A stretch of 64,000 nucleotides of DNA from F1-120-MAGs118 sp013360535 (lineage in GTDB: Bacteria > Planctomycetota > UBA1135 > GCA-002686595), in the NCBI GenBank assembly GCA_026647215.1, contig JAPKHC010000017.1:1-64000 (forward strand). The letters are read 5' to 3'. Positions 44,860 through 52,924 of the stretch are shown in pieces (position 1 is the stretch's first letter; each line of letters begins with the position of its first letter). Position numbers and translations under genes: made by a program. The notes beneath the pieces are model-generated. The model was not told the DNA's origin and did no database searches. It saw only the letters and a list, made by a program, of their open reading frames with translations.

Positions 44860-46355
44860 TACAGGTCGAGCTTGGGTTCCTGCAGGCCTTCGACCATGCG
44901 CAGCACGGTGCGCGCGACGCGGCGGATCTTGTCGTAGTCGATTTTCTCCGGGTCGTCCGTGGGCTTGTGGTAGTCCTCGTGGACGTCGGAGAACAGGAAC
45001 GCGACCGGGATCTTGAGGTTCTTCGCGAAGTTCGCGTGGTCCGAGCGGCCCCAGTAGGCGTCGCAGGAGCCGAGCTCGGGGAAACCCTCGAGCGGCGCGC
45101 AGGCTTCCGCGATGCGCACGAGTCCGTTGTATTCCGTGCGCGCCTTGGTCGGCGTGATCAGGAGCTTGTCGGGCGCGTTGCGGCCGATCATGTCGATGTT
45201 GAGGTTGCACAGGGGCTTCGCGCCGTCGGGCAGCCACGGCTTCTCGGTCCACGCCTGCGAGCCCCACAGGCCCTTCTCCTCGCCGGAAACCCAGATCAGC
45301 ATCACCGAGCGCTTGAGCGGACCGCGCGTGACGAGCGCCTCCGCGAGCGCGAGCAGGCCCGTCGTGCCCGAGCCGTTGTCGTCGGCGCCGTTGTAGATCT
45401 GGCCGTCGCGCGAGCTCGTGCCGACGTGGTCGTAGTGCGCCGAGATCAGGATCACCTCGTTCTTGAGCACCGGATCGGTGCCCGGGATCCAGCCGCAGAC
45501 GTTCTCGGCCATCACGCGACCGCCGTCGCCGAGGTAGGCGCGCTTGTGCGAGGCCTGCAGGTCGATCTTCGCGCCCGGCTTGGGCAGCGAGCTGTCCTTC
45601 TTCGCGATCTCCGGCCACGAGCGCGCGAGCGCCTCGCGCGAGACGAAGATCACCGGCAGCGAGGGCTTGGGAGCGCCGCTCGCGTCGCCGCGCGGCCAGC
45701 TGACGTCGCCGCGCCGCATCGCCGCCAGCGTGGTCGAGAAGCGCTCGCCATAGGGCTTCTTCGAGTACTTCTCGGCCGTCGTCACGATCAGGCCGAGCGC
45801 GCCCCGCTCGAGCAGGTCCTTCTCGACGTCGCCGAACAGCTTGCCCTCGTCGAGCGCGAGCACCCACTTGCCGCTGACGTCGAGCTTGTCGATGCCGCGC
45901 TTGTCGCACTCACCGCCGAAGAGCACCTCGCCGTCGAGCAGGAGGTCCATCGGCGTGCCCGGCGTGAACCAGTAGTCGCCACCGAACGTGTACTCGACCT
46001 CGCTGACGCCGCTCTTGAGGCGCAGCCACGTGTCGCTCTCCTTGACGCGCGGCGAAACCAGCGGGTACTCGAAGAAGTAGCCCGTCGGCGCGCCGGGAGC
46101 GATGCCCAGACGCTCGAGCCGCGAGCGGATGAAGCGCGCCGCGATGCGCTGGCCCGGGCTGACCGTGTCGCGCCCACCGAGCTCGTCCGACGCGAGGAAG
46201 AAGATGTCGGCCTTGATCTCGTCGACCGAGATCGTGTCGAGCGCCGCCTCGAGCGTGCCGCGCCCCGCCGGCTCGCCTCCGCTGGCCCGCGCGCCCACGG
46301 ACAGCAGGGCAATTCCCAGGGAGAGCACCACCGACTTCAGGATCGTCGTCTTCAT
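44859..46355 (-). CDS. Secreted M28-family zinc aminopeptidase with PA-like insert
   Basis: 498 residues with a signal peptide (cleavage likely after GARA). A PA-like domain lies at about 130-200 (GKWVLALDEGK, GALGLIVTT). The M28 site is complete: His307 in SAHYDHVG, Asp325 in GADDNGSG, Glu359 and Glu360 in SGEEKGL, Asp388 in NIDMIGR, His463 in DYHKPTDD. Expected to remove N-terminal residues from extracellular or periplasmic peptides. Start ATG46355 chosen over the longer frame because it gives the signal peptide. Unlike the other M28 gene in this window, its metal ligands are intact. Confidence 0.9.
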   Translation of the reverse strand: MKTTILKSVVLSLGIALLSVGARASGGEPAGRGTLEAALDTISVDEIKADIFFLASDELGGRDTVSPGQRIAARFIRSRLERLGIAPGAPTGYFFEYPLVSPRVKESDTWLRLKSGVSEVEYTFGGDYWFTPGTPMDLLLDGEVLFGGECDKRGIDKLDVSGKWVLALDEGKLFGDVEKDLLERGALGLIVTTAEKYSKKPYGERFSTTLAAMRRGDVSWPRGDASGAPKPSLPVIFVSREALARSWPEIAKKDSSLPKPGAKIDLQASHKRAYLGDGGRVMAENVCGWIPGTDPVLKNEVILISAHYDHVGTSSRDGQIYNGADDNGSGTTGLLALAEALVTRGPLKRSVMLIWVSGEEKGLWGSQAWTEKPWLPDGAKPLCNLNIDMIGRNAPDKLLITPTKARTEYNGLVRIAEACAPLEGFPELGSCDAYWGRSDHANFAKNLKIPVAFLFSDVHEDYHKPTDDPEKIDYDKIRRVARTVLRMVEGLQEPKLDL

Positions 46356-46474
46356 GCTTTTGGCTTCCGCGCGAGCCCGGGGGATGGGCGGCTTTGGAGC
46401 GCGGTCGCCGCATCCTAGCGTCGTGCGCGGGCCCGTCGCGCCGCTCACTCAGGTCTCACATTCGGTCGGCCAGC

Positions 46475-46603
46475 ACACGGAGGGGGGAGCGAGCGGAGGG
46501 GAAGCGGAGGGAAGAGGCAACGGCCAAGCTTCCGAGCAACTCGTTCAGGCTTGCTCCCCGCCGTGGCCCTCCGCTTCTGCTCCGCTCGCTCCCCCCTCCG
46601 TGT
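46475..46603. repeat. Long palindromic GA/CT element, copy 2
   Basis: Arms 46475-46511 and 46567-46603 are 37-bp inverted repeats with only two mismatches, beginning acacggagg and ending cctccgtgt. The 55-bp centre contains a smaller hairpin (gagcaa/ttgctc). It starts 11 bp beyond the stop codon of the receiver/GGDEF-like gene, the same placement as copy 1 at 33745-33897. Confidence 0.85.
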
Positions 46604-46614
46604 CCGCTGCAGTC

Positions 46615-47541
46615 CTACGCGCTGGTGACGACGCCGCCGGTCTTCTGGGCTTCGACGAACGCCGCGCGGGCGCGCGAGAACAGGTCCTCGCGCTTGGTGA
46701 TCTTCGGATGCGGCATCGACGAGATGCCGACCGCGATCGAGAGCGGATCCCCGACGAGGTCGCGCAGGCCCTGCTGGCGCGCGGCGTCCTGCACGCGCTT
46801 GGCCATGATCTGCGCGCCGTCGGGACCGGTCGAGGGCAGGAAGAACAGGAAGCTCGACACGTCGAAGCGCCCGAGCACGTCGGTGTCGCGCGAGGCCGAG
46901 AGGAAGATGCCGGCGAGCTCGCGCAGCACGCTCTCGCTGCACTCGGCCTCGAAGCCGAGCATCACGCACGACAGCGGCATGCCGAAGCGCTGCGCGCGCT
47001 TGAATTCCTCGTCGAGCTTGTAGTTGAGGAAGGCGAAGTTGAAGAGCTGCGTCTCGGGATCGACGAGCACGTTGACGACGTGCTGGTCGACCGAACCCGA
47101 CAGGTCGCGCAGCAGCGCGTCGGGGAAGTGCTTGTCCTTCTCGGAGCCGCGCCCGGCCTGCGGCAGCGCGGGAGCGGCGCGGTCGGTCGCGCCGAGCAGC
47201 TTGCGCAGGTCGGCGGCGCTCACCGGGCGCGCGACGGTGCCGGTCGCACCGCAGAAGTGCGCGATGCCCTCGGCCACGCGGTTGTCCTTCTCGACCACGA
47301 TGTACGTGCGGCAGCGCGTCTTGCCGACGAGCTGGCGGCAGGCCTCGTACACGTTGGCGCTGGTCATGCGCGCGTCGAGCAGGATCACGTCGCCCGCGAC
47401 CGGCGGCCTGGTGACGAGTTCCTGATGCTGACGCACCCACGCGAACTCGAAGCCCGCGAGCCCGCTCGAGGCAGCCTTGATCGCCGAAGCCAGCGACTCG
47501 TCTCCCGAGACCAGCCGCACCGTACGCAGTCCGTCGCCCAT
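46615..47541 (-). CDS. Receiver-like plus degenerate GGDEF protein
   Basis: 308 residues. N-terminal receiver-like domain (about 5-120: VILLDARMTSANVYEACRQL, then TYIVVEKD and GTVARPVSAADLRKLL); the phosphoacceptor position appears to be the Asp in LLDAR. The C-terminal half (about 165-305) matches a diguanylate cyclase fold: DPETQLFNFAFLNYKLDEEFKRA, CVMLGFE, RFDVSSFLFFLPST, but the catalytic GGDEF is replaced by RFDVS, so synthesis of c-di-GMP is unlikely. A signalling or c-di-GMP/GTP-sensing role is possible. Start supported by AGGAG seven bases upstream. Confidence 0.8.
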   Translation of the reverse strand: MGDGLRTVRLVSGDESLASAIKAASSGLAGFEFAWVRQHQELVTRPPVAGDVILLDARMTSANVYEACRQLVGKTRCRTYIVVEKDNRVAEGIAHFCGATGTVARPVSAADLRKLLGATDRAAPALPQAGRGSEKDKHFPDALLRDLSGSVDQHVVNVLVDPETQLFNFAFLNYKLDEEFKRAQRFGMPLSCVMLGFEAECSESVLRELAGIFLSASRDTDVLGRFDVSSFLFFLPSTGPDGAQIMAKRVQDAARQQGLRDLVGDPLSIAVGISSMPHPKITKREDLFSRARAAFVEAQKTGGVVTSA

Positions 47542-47548
47542 GGAAATG

Positions 47549-47553
47549 CTCCT
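47549..47553 (-). promoter_or_regulatory. Shine-Dalgarno for the receiver/GGDEF-like gene
   Basis: AGGAG on the minus strand, seven bases before ATG47541. Confidence 0.6.
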
Positions 47554-47653
47554 TCTCCGGCCAGACCTTAGCGGGTCGGAGGGTCGACTTGAAGCGCCCC
47601 GGCATCCGGGGCCCGCGTTCGCGCCCGCGCGCCCTCCGGGGCGCGAAGGAACT

Positions 47654-48397
47654 TCACTCTTCCATCCACTCCGCGGGCATGTCGTAGTTCGCGTAGACGT
47701 TCTGCACGTCGTCGTTGTCCTCGAGCGTCTCGATCAGCTTGAGGAGCTTGCGCGCGCTCTCGCGGTCGGCGACCGCCACGCGGTTCTGCGGCACGTAGGC
47801 GAGCTCGGCCTGCACGGTCTTGGCCCCGAGCTTCTCCAGCGCCGCCTTCATCGGCAGGAAGGCCGTCGCCGCGCCGTACAGCACCGTCGTCTCCGCCTCG
47901 TACTCGACGTCGTCGGCGCCGATCTCGAGCGCGACCTCGGTCCACTTGTCCTCGCTCTTGCCCGCCGTCTCCACCGCGATCACCGAGCGCAGCGTGAACA
48001 GGAACGCCACCGACCCGGGCGCCCCGAGGTTGCCGCCGACCTTGTCGAAGATGTGCTTCACGTCCGGCGACGTGCGGTGGCGGTTGTCGGTGAGGCACGC
48101 GACCATCAGCGCGATGCCACCCGGCGCATAGCCCTCGTACACGACCTCCTCGAAGGCGTCGGAGTCCTTCGAGCCCGAGCCACGCAGGATCGCGCGCTCG
48201 ATCGTGTCCTTGGGAACGTTGGCCGCCTTGGCCTTGTCGACCGCGTAGCGCAGCTTGAGGTTCGCGTCGGGATCCCCGCCCCCTTGGCGCGCGGCCGAGA
48301 TGATCGCGCGCGCGAGCTTCGAGAAGACCTTGCCACGCTTGGCGTCGACGGCGCCCTTGCGGCGCGCGATGTTCGCGGAGTGACTGTGACCTGCCAT
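47654..48397 (-). CDS. yebC: YebC/PmpR-family protein
   Basis: 247 residues. Family N-terminus MAGHSHSANIARRKGAVDAKRGKVF, then GGDPDANLKLRYAVDKAKAANVPKDTIERAI and YEGYAPGGIALMV. YebC proteins act as DNA-binding regulators in some bacteria and, by recent work, as helpers for ribosomes stalled on proline-rich motifs. The many Pro-rich proteins here would fit the latter, which is inference. Length is normal. Placed after rpsI with a 144-bp gap. Confidence 0.95.
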   Translation of the reverse strand: MAGHSHSANIARRKGAVDAKRGKVFSKLARAIISAARQGGGDPDANLKLRYAVDKAKAANVPKDTIERAILRGSGSKDSDAFEEVVYEGYAPGGIALMVACLTDNRHRTSPDVKHIFDKVGGNLGAPGSVAFLFTLRSVIAVETAGKSEDKWTEVALEIGADDVEYEAETTVLYGAATAFLPMKAALEKLGAKTVQAELAYVPQNRVAVADRESARKLLKLIETLEDNDDVQNVYANYDMPAEWMEE

Positions 48398-48541
48398 GGG
48401 GAGTGCCTGCGGAACGGGCGCGAGGGTGAGGACGAGCGGAGGTGCCCCGGAAGCGACGCCGCGCGACGCTGAACGCGCCGCGCGGGGTCGAGGATCGTGC
48501 TGCGCACCGGCCGAGGAATGCCTCGCCGGGCGCCGAGCGCG

Positions 48542-48934
48542 TTAGCGCTTCGAGAACTGGAAGCCGCGACGCGCGCCGCGGCGACCGAACTTCTTGCGTT
48601 CCTTCATGCGCGAGTCGCGGGTCAGGTGCCCGCCGGCGCGCAGCCCGCCGTCGAGGGCGGGGTTGACGGTCTTGAGCGCACGGGCGAGGCCCAGACGCAC
48701 AGCGTCGGCCTGACCGATCAGGCCACCGCCGTCGACCGTGGCGAACACGTCGTAGGTGACGCCTTCGACGAGCTTGAGCGGCGAGGTCGCGCGCATGCGG
48801 TGCTCGAGCACCGGGAAGAAGTTGTCGAGCGGGCGCTCGTTCACGAAGAACGCGCCGGCGCCGGGCTGGATGCGGACACGGGCGGTCGCGGTCTTGCGGC
48901 GACCCAGGCCCCAGGTGAGGTTCGTGGTGCTCAT
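48542..48934 (-). CDS. rpsI: 30S ribosomal protein S9
   Basis: 130 residues. Signature TWGLGRRKTATARVRIQPGAG at the start, GGGLIGQADAVRLGLARAL in the middle, and the basic tail RMKERKKFGRRGARRGFQFSKR reaching the P-site tRNA. Normal length. Starts 6 bp after the rplM stop, the universal rplM-rpsI order. Confidence 0.98.
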   Translation of the reverse strand: MSTTNLTWGLGRRKTATARVRIQPGAGAFFVNERPLDNFFPVLEHRMRATSPLKLVEGVTYDVFATVDGGGLIGQADAVRLGLARALKTVNPALDGGLRAGGHLTRDSRMKERKKFGRRGARRGFQFSKR

Positions 48935-48940
48935 GGGTGG

Positions 48941-49390
48941 TTACTTCTTGGCCCCGCGCGTCTTGGATTCGAGCTTGGCCGGGTTCTGGGCGGTGTGGGG
49001 ATGCTCGGTGCCGGGGTAGACCTTCAGGCGGCGCAGCATGTCGTGACCCAGGCGGGTCTTCGGCAGCATGCGGCGCACGGCGAGCGCCACGATGTCCTCG
49101 GGGCGCTGCACGCGCATGTCGGCCATCTTGACGTTCTTCAGACCACCGGCGTACCGCGTGTAGTGCGGGTACTCCTTGGTCTCGCCCTTGTTGCCGGTGA
49201 GCTTCGCCTTGGCGGCGTTGATCACGACCACATGCGCTCCCGTGAGCTGGTCGGGCGTGTACGAGGGACGATCCTTGCCCATCAGGTGCATCGCGATCTG
49301 GGTCGCCATGCGGCCGAGGTTGTGCTCGGAAGCGTCGTAAAGGATCCAACGCTCCTGAGCGTCGGCAGAGCGGACGTGGGTCGACTTCAT
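48941..49390 (-). CDS. rplM: 50S ribosomal protein L13
   Basis: 149 residues. ERWILYDASEHNLGRMATQIAMHLMGK, then VVVINAAKAKLTGNKGETKEYPHYTRYAGG and the C-terminal VYPGTEHPHTAQNP. Standard length. ATG49390 is the family start. Directly upstream of rpsI; the preceding gene on the same strand is an unknown membrane protein ending 75 bp upstream. Confidence 0.98.
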   Translation of the reverse strand: MKSTHVRSADAQERWILYDASEHNLGRMATQIAMHLMGKDRPSYTPDQLTGAHVVVINAAKAKLTGNKGETKEYPHYTRYAGGLKNVKMADMRVQRPEDIVALAVRRMLPKTRLGHDMLRRLKVYPGTEHPHTAQNPAKLESKTRGAKK

Positions 49391-49464
49391 CGTAGGGTTC
49401 GCGCGTGGAGCGTTCGGTCTGGGCTCTAGCGGGCCGAAAAGAGTAGCGATCTCGACCCCGGGCA

Positions 49465-50532
49465 TCAACGGGGTACCTGATCCTGTCCTTGCCAAGTTCC
49501 GATCCAGCGCAGCCACAGCGGGCGCTCGGGCGCCGGGCCGGAGCCCGAAACGGCTCCCAGAGCAAGCGCATCCGACGCACCGAAGCTCCCCGGCGCCAGC
49601 CGACCGATCACCACCGCCTGCCCCATCGGAAGGGCCGGATTGAAGGTTCCCGGAGGGTCGCCGGGGGTCCCGACGGGGAGCGAAGCCCCCACCGGCCAGG
49701 CCCCGTGGTGCTGCCAACGCCCGTCGGGAGTGCGGGTCCACAGCTCCTCGAAGTCCCCCCAGCGGTTTTCGGAATTCGTGACCGAGCGGGGGCCGCCGTC
49801 GAGCGCCTCCACGCGCACCAGCCGCGCCCGGCGCGCCTCCAGCCGCAGGTTCGCGAGCCCCGCCGCCCCCACCCGCGCCTCGGCCTCGACCTGCGCCGCC
49901 GCGGGCTCGACCTCGAGGCGCAGCGGCAGGCTCGCGCTGGTGTGGAGCACCTCCCAGCCCGTGTCGACCACGATCCAGCGCCCGCTCGCGCCGTCGCCTT
50001 CGAGCACGCGCAGCTCCCGCTGCGGCGCCGCGTCGGTCGCGAGCGCGAACGCGCACCATCCGGCGCTCGCGAGCGCCGACAAGCCCAAGGCCAGCGCCGG
50101 CTTGCGGCGCAGCGACAGCACGACGAGCGTCGCCGCCGCCGCGAAGGCCAGCGCCACCGGTTGCGGCCCGCGCCCCGGCGTGGCTTCCGTCGCCGACACC
50201 CGCGGCCGCTCGCGCAACGCACGCGGCAGGCGCTCCCAAGCCTCGTCGCGCTCGTTCACTCCCTCGCGCGACCAGCCGAACCAACGCGCCTCGCCCGCGC
50301 GCTCCGGTAGTTCCTGCAACTCGAGCTCGCCCGCGTCCTGCTCCGCCACCACCGGCACCACCAGTGTGCGCACCTCGCCTGCCTGAAGCTCGAGCCGCAG
50401 TCGCGTGCTCGCCTGCCCCGGCACGCTGAGTTCGAGCGCCTCCAGCGGCCCGCGCACTTCGATCTCGGCCTGCTTCCAGCGCGTCGGCGCGCCCTGCAGG
50501 AGCAGGATTCCCGCGAAAACGGCGCACTTCAC
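49465..50532 (-). CDS. Unknown protein with one or two membrane helices
   Basis: 355 residues. A weakly hydrophobic N-terminus (CAVFAGILLLQ) suggests a signal peptide, followed by an extracytoplasmic beta-rich part; central hydrophobic segments at about 125-160 (ALAFAAAATLVVLSL, LALGLSALASAGWCAFALA), then a second beta-rich part. No family recognised. GTG50532 overlaps the stop of the preceding small membrane protein gene as GTGA, so the two are coupled and may form one complex. Composition matches neighbours. Confidence 0.65.
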   Translation of the reverse strand: MKCAVFAGILLLQGAPTRWKQAEIEVRGPLEALELSVPGQASTRLRLELQAGEVRTLVVPVVAEQDAGELELQELPERAGEARWFGWSREGVNERDEAWERLPRALRERPRVSATEATPGRGPQPVALAFAAAATLVVLSLRRKPALALGLSALASAGWCAFALATDAAPQRELRVLEGDGASGRWIVVDTGWEVLHTSASLPLRLEVEPAAAQVEAEARVGAAGLANLRLEARRARLVRVEALDGGPRSVTNSENRWGDFEELWTRTPDGRWQHHGAWPVGASLPVGTPGDPPGTFNPALPMGQAVVIGRLAPGSFGASDALALGAVSGSGPAPERPLWLRWIGTWQGQDQVPR

Positions 50533-51110
50533 GGCCGCGGCTCCCGCTCGCGCGCGAGCTGCACACCGACGAACACCAGCCCCGGCGCCGCGAGCGACGC
50601 CAGCGCCCGCGCCCACGCGACGTCCGCGTCGAGCGCGAGCGTGCTCCACGCAAAACCCAGCGGCCCCGCAGCGACGCAGGCCTCGAACCACCCCGCGCCC
50701 GCGCCGCGCACTCCACTGACCTCGAACGCGATCTCGAGCGCCGGTGCGAGCACGACGAAGGCGCAGACTGCCGCGCCGTGGACGAGTTCGGCGCGCGGCG
50801 ATCGTCGGCCCGCGCCAGCCTGCGACAGGAGCGCCACGGCCGCGAGCGCGCCCGCGGCCCGCAGCGCCACGGCCGCAGGCTCCGCCCCCGCCGCGACATC
50901 GAGCGCCGCCGCGACTCCGAAGGACGGCAGCGCCGCCGCGAGCTGCACGAGCGCTCGCCCCTCGCGGGTGGCCACCGACGCGAAGCTCACCTGCACGAGC
51001 GTCACCCAGCCGACCAGCGCCAGACCGCCGAGGCTCGCGCCTTCGAGGCCGAGCGCGGCGACGGGTGCGAGCGACAACAAGGTCGCGAGGAGCGGGCGAA
51101 GGAGGTCCAC
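50529..51110 (-). CDS. Unknown polytopic membrane protein
   Basis: 193 residues from GTG51110. Five or six hydrophobic segments (LLATLLSLAPVAALG, LALVGWVTLVQVSFASV, AALPSFGVAAALDV, ALRAAGALAAVALL, AVCAFVVLAPALEIAF, LASLAAPGLVFVGVQL) separated by short loops. No recognisable family. Overlaps the 355-residue protein gene, and follows the FtsQ-like gene by 81 bp. Confidence 0.65.
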   Translation of the reverse strand: MDLLRPLLATLLSLAPVAALGLEGASLGGLALVGWVTLVQVSFASVATREGRALVQLAAALPSFGVAAALDVAAGAEPAAVALRAAGALAAVALLSQAGAGRRSPRAELVHGAAVCAFVVLAPALEIAFEVSGVRGAGAGWFEACVAAGPLGFAWSTLALDADVAWARALASLAAPGLVFVGVQLAREREPRP

Positions 51111-51191
51111 GTTGCGTTCCGGCGGGCGGAGAGCGCCATCAACGCACGCCCTGGGCCCCGGCTCAACCCTCTCGGCGGCGCGAAACGCCCG

Positions 51192-52334
51192 CTAGCGCGG
51201 TGTTTGCCCGCGTTTTTCGGGTTTGGGCAGGCCGCCGCGCGGCAGGAGCTCCGGCACGTCCCAGCGCACGTCGGCGAGCTCCCAGTCGACCGGCGCCTCC
51301 GGATTCTCCGGCGCGCGCAGCGCCTTCGCGATCGAGGCGCACTTGAGCTTGTACGGCAGCTCGCCCGGGCTCGGCGCATTGGGACTGTGACCGAACCAGA
51401 TCCGGCGGCCGAGCTCGAGGTGGAGCACGGTCCCGGGATCCACGTCACTCGCGTTGCGGGCTTCGCGCGCGTCGATCACGATGCGCCCCAACCGCGTCCA
51501 GTCGTCGGGGCCGAGCTCGCGCTGCAGCGCGATCGCGACGGCGACCCCGTCGAGCCCTCCGACGCTGTCGAGCACGTTGCCTTCCCAGATCTCCGACTTG
51601 ACCGTCTCCTCGATCGCGACCAGCGGCAGGAAACCGGCCCCGACCTGCGGCGGCGCCGACCACGGCCCGGGCAGGATCACGGCGTCGGACGAGACGACGA
51701 GGTACATCTCGCCCGCGCGCACACATGCCACCGGCTGGCGCAGGCGCACCTTGACGCGCAGTCCATCGGGCCACAGCACGCGCGAATCCTCGACCCGCTC
51801 GATGAACGGCAGCTGGTAGAGCGCTTCCTCGACCTGCCGGAGCTCGGCGGGATTCTCAGGATGCAGCGGCGCGAGCTGCGCGAGCCGCGCGGCCACGAGC
51901 GCTTCCCAGCGTGGGTCGCTGAAACCCGGTCCGAAGTCGACACGCGACGCGCGCGGGTCGACCTGCGCGAACTCGGCCGCCTCGGCGTCACGCACCAGCA
52001 GGGTCGCGAACCACAGGATGGCGCCGATCGAGAGCAACATCACGAGCGCGCCCCAGCGTGCGGCGCGCAGGCTCGGGCCCTTGGCGGACAAGGGGGCGTC
52101 CGTCGACGGCGCACCTTGGGCTCCGTACCCCGCCGTCGCCAGGGCTTCGGCCATGCCGCTCGGGCCGTGACCGGGCGGCAGGCCGGCCGCATCGCTCGCA
52201 AACGGCCCCGAAACGCCTTCGGAGGCCGGAGCGCTCGCCCGCGGCGGAAGCGGCGGACTGCCCGGCAACGACGACCCCTCGGGGCCACGCGGGCGACCGG
52301 GCTGGGGAGCGGGGTTGGGCGACCGCGGTTCCAC
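51192..52334 (-). CDS. FtsQ/DivIB-like single-pass POTRA protein
   Basis: 380 residues from GTG52334; ATG52154 is an alternative that removes 60 Pro-rich residues. A cytoplasmic disordered N-terminus, one membrane helix at about 94-114 (ALVMLLSIGAILWFATLLV), then a periplasmic region whose first part looks like a POTRA domain followed by an FtsQ-type beta domain: LYQLPFIERVEDSRVLWPDGLRVKVRLRQPVA (172-203) and YLVVSSDAVIL. This order (helix, POTRA, LP.V..v...wP..l.v.v.er.Pva) is that of FtsQ, which links divisome parts in the periplasm. No other division genes are adjacent, so the call is by fold, not context. Confidence 0.65.
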   Translation of the reverse strand: MEPRSPNPAPQPGRPRGPEGSSLPGSPPLPPRASAPASEGVSGPFASDAAGLPPGHGPSGMAEALATAGYGAQGAPSTDAPLSAKGPSLRAARWGALVMLLSIGAILWFATLLVRDAEAAEFAQVDPRASRVDFGPGFSDPRWEALVAARLAQLAPLHPENPAELRQVEEALYQLPFIERVEDSRVLWPDGLRVKVRLRQPVACVRAGEMYLVVSSDAVILPGPWSAPPQVGAGFLPLVAIEETVKSEIWEGNVLDSVGGLDGVAVAIALQRELGPDDWTRLGRIVIDAREARNASDVDPGTVLHLELGRRIWFGHSPNAPSPGELPYKLKCASIAKALRAPENPEAPVDWELADVRWDVPELLPRGGLPKPEKRGQTPR

Positions 52335-52427
52335 GCGCCGAAGTTCGGGCCTTGGGGGCGGCGCGCACGCTGCTCGGGCTGGCGGGCGGGGCGAGCTTCG
52401 TCCCGCCGCGGAATCCCGAGGGCGGCG

Positions 52428-52685
52428 CTAGTTGCGCGCGACCGCCAGCGGCGGCGCGGTCTCGACGACGCTGGAGCTCTGCTGCGTGCCGGGGCGGCGC
52501 GAGGCCTCCTCGATGTACACGTCGATCACGGTCTGGATCTCGACGACCTCGTCGCGCGAGAGCGTGACCGACTTGCTGGCCGACTGCGCGTGCAGCTCGT
52601 GGCTCAGGAGGCGCGAGACGATCTTGAGGCTGGCGAGGGCGCGCTGGGTGAGGGCCTGGCTCTTGGCGGGGCTGAGCGGTTCCAT
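52428..52685 (-). CDS. Small acidic-helical protein of unknown function
   Basis: 85 residues starting MEPLSPAKSQALTQRAL. Mostly helical in pattern (LASLKIVSRLLSHEL, RDEVVEIQTVIDVYIEEA) with a disordered Ser/Thr/Pro tail. A partial ribosome-binding match (CAGGAT) precedes the ATG. Codon pattern looks coding. It would be the first gene of the run leading to the FtsQ-like gene, 93 bp further on. No family recognised. Confidence 0.55.
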   Translation of the reverse strand: MEPLSPAKSQALTQRALASLKIVSRLLSHELHAQSASKSVTLSRDEVVEIQTVIDVYIEEASRRPGTQQSSSVVETAPPLAVARN

Positions 52686-52836
52686 GCGGCGATCCTGAAG
52701 GGCTTGGGTCGCGCGACGACGCGGCGTCGCGGATTGAACGGTGGTGCGGTCGAGGAAGGTGGAGTCCGGTGAGCTGCTGCGCGCGCGCCCGATGGGCCCG
52801 AACCCGGACGCGCCGAGCGGGGCCGCAGCTTCCCGA

Positions 52837-52866
52837 TTGGTATCGGAGGCGCGGTTCGTTTAGATA
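52837..52866 (+). promoter_or_regulatory. Candidate sigma-70 promoter for the helicase gene
   Basis: TTGGTA at 52837 and TAGATA at 52861 with an 18-bp spacer, in a locally AT-rich spot 60-90 bp upstream of ATG52925. The match to consensus is partial. The same bases contain a 6-bp inverted repeat (ggtatc/gatacc). Confidence 0.25.
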
Positions 52867-52924
52867 CCTGCCGCGACGCACGCACTCAAGCGCGCCAAAG
52901 CGAAACCGCGAACCTCCGCGCACG

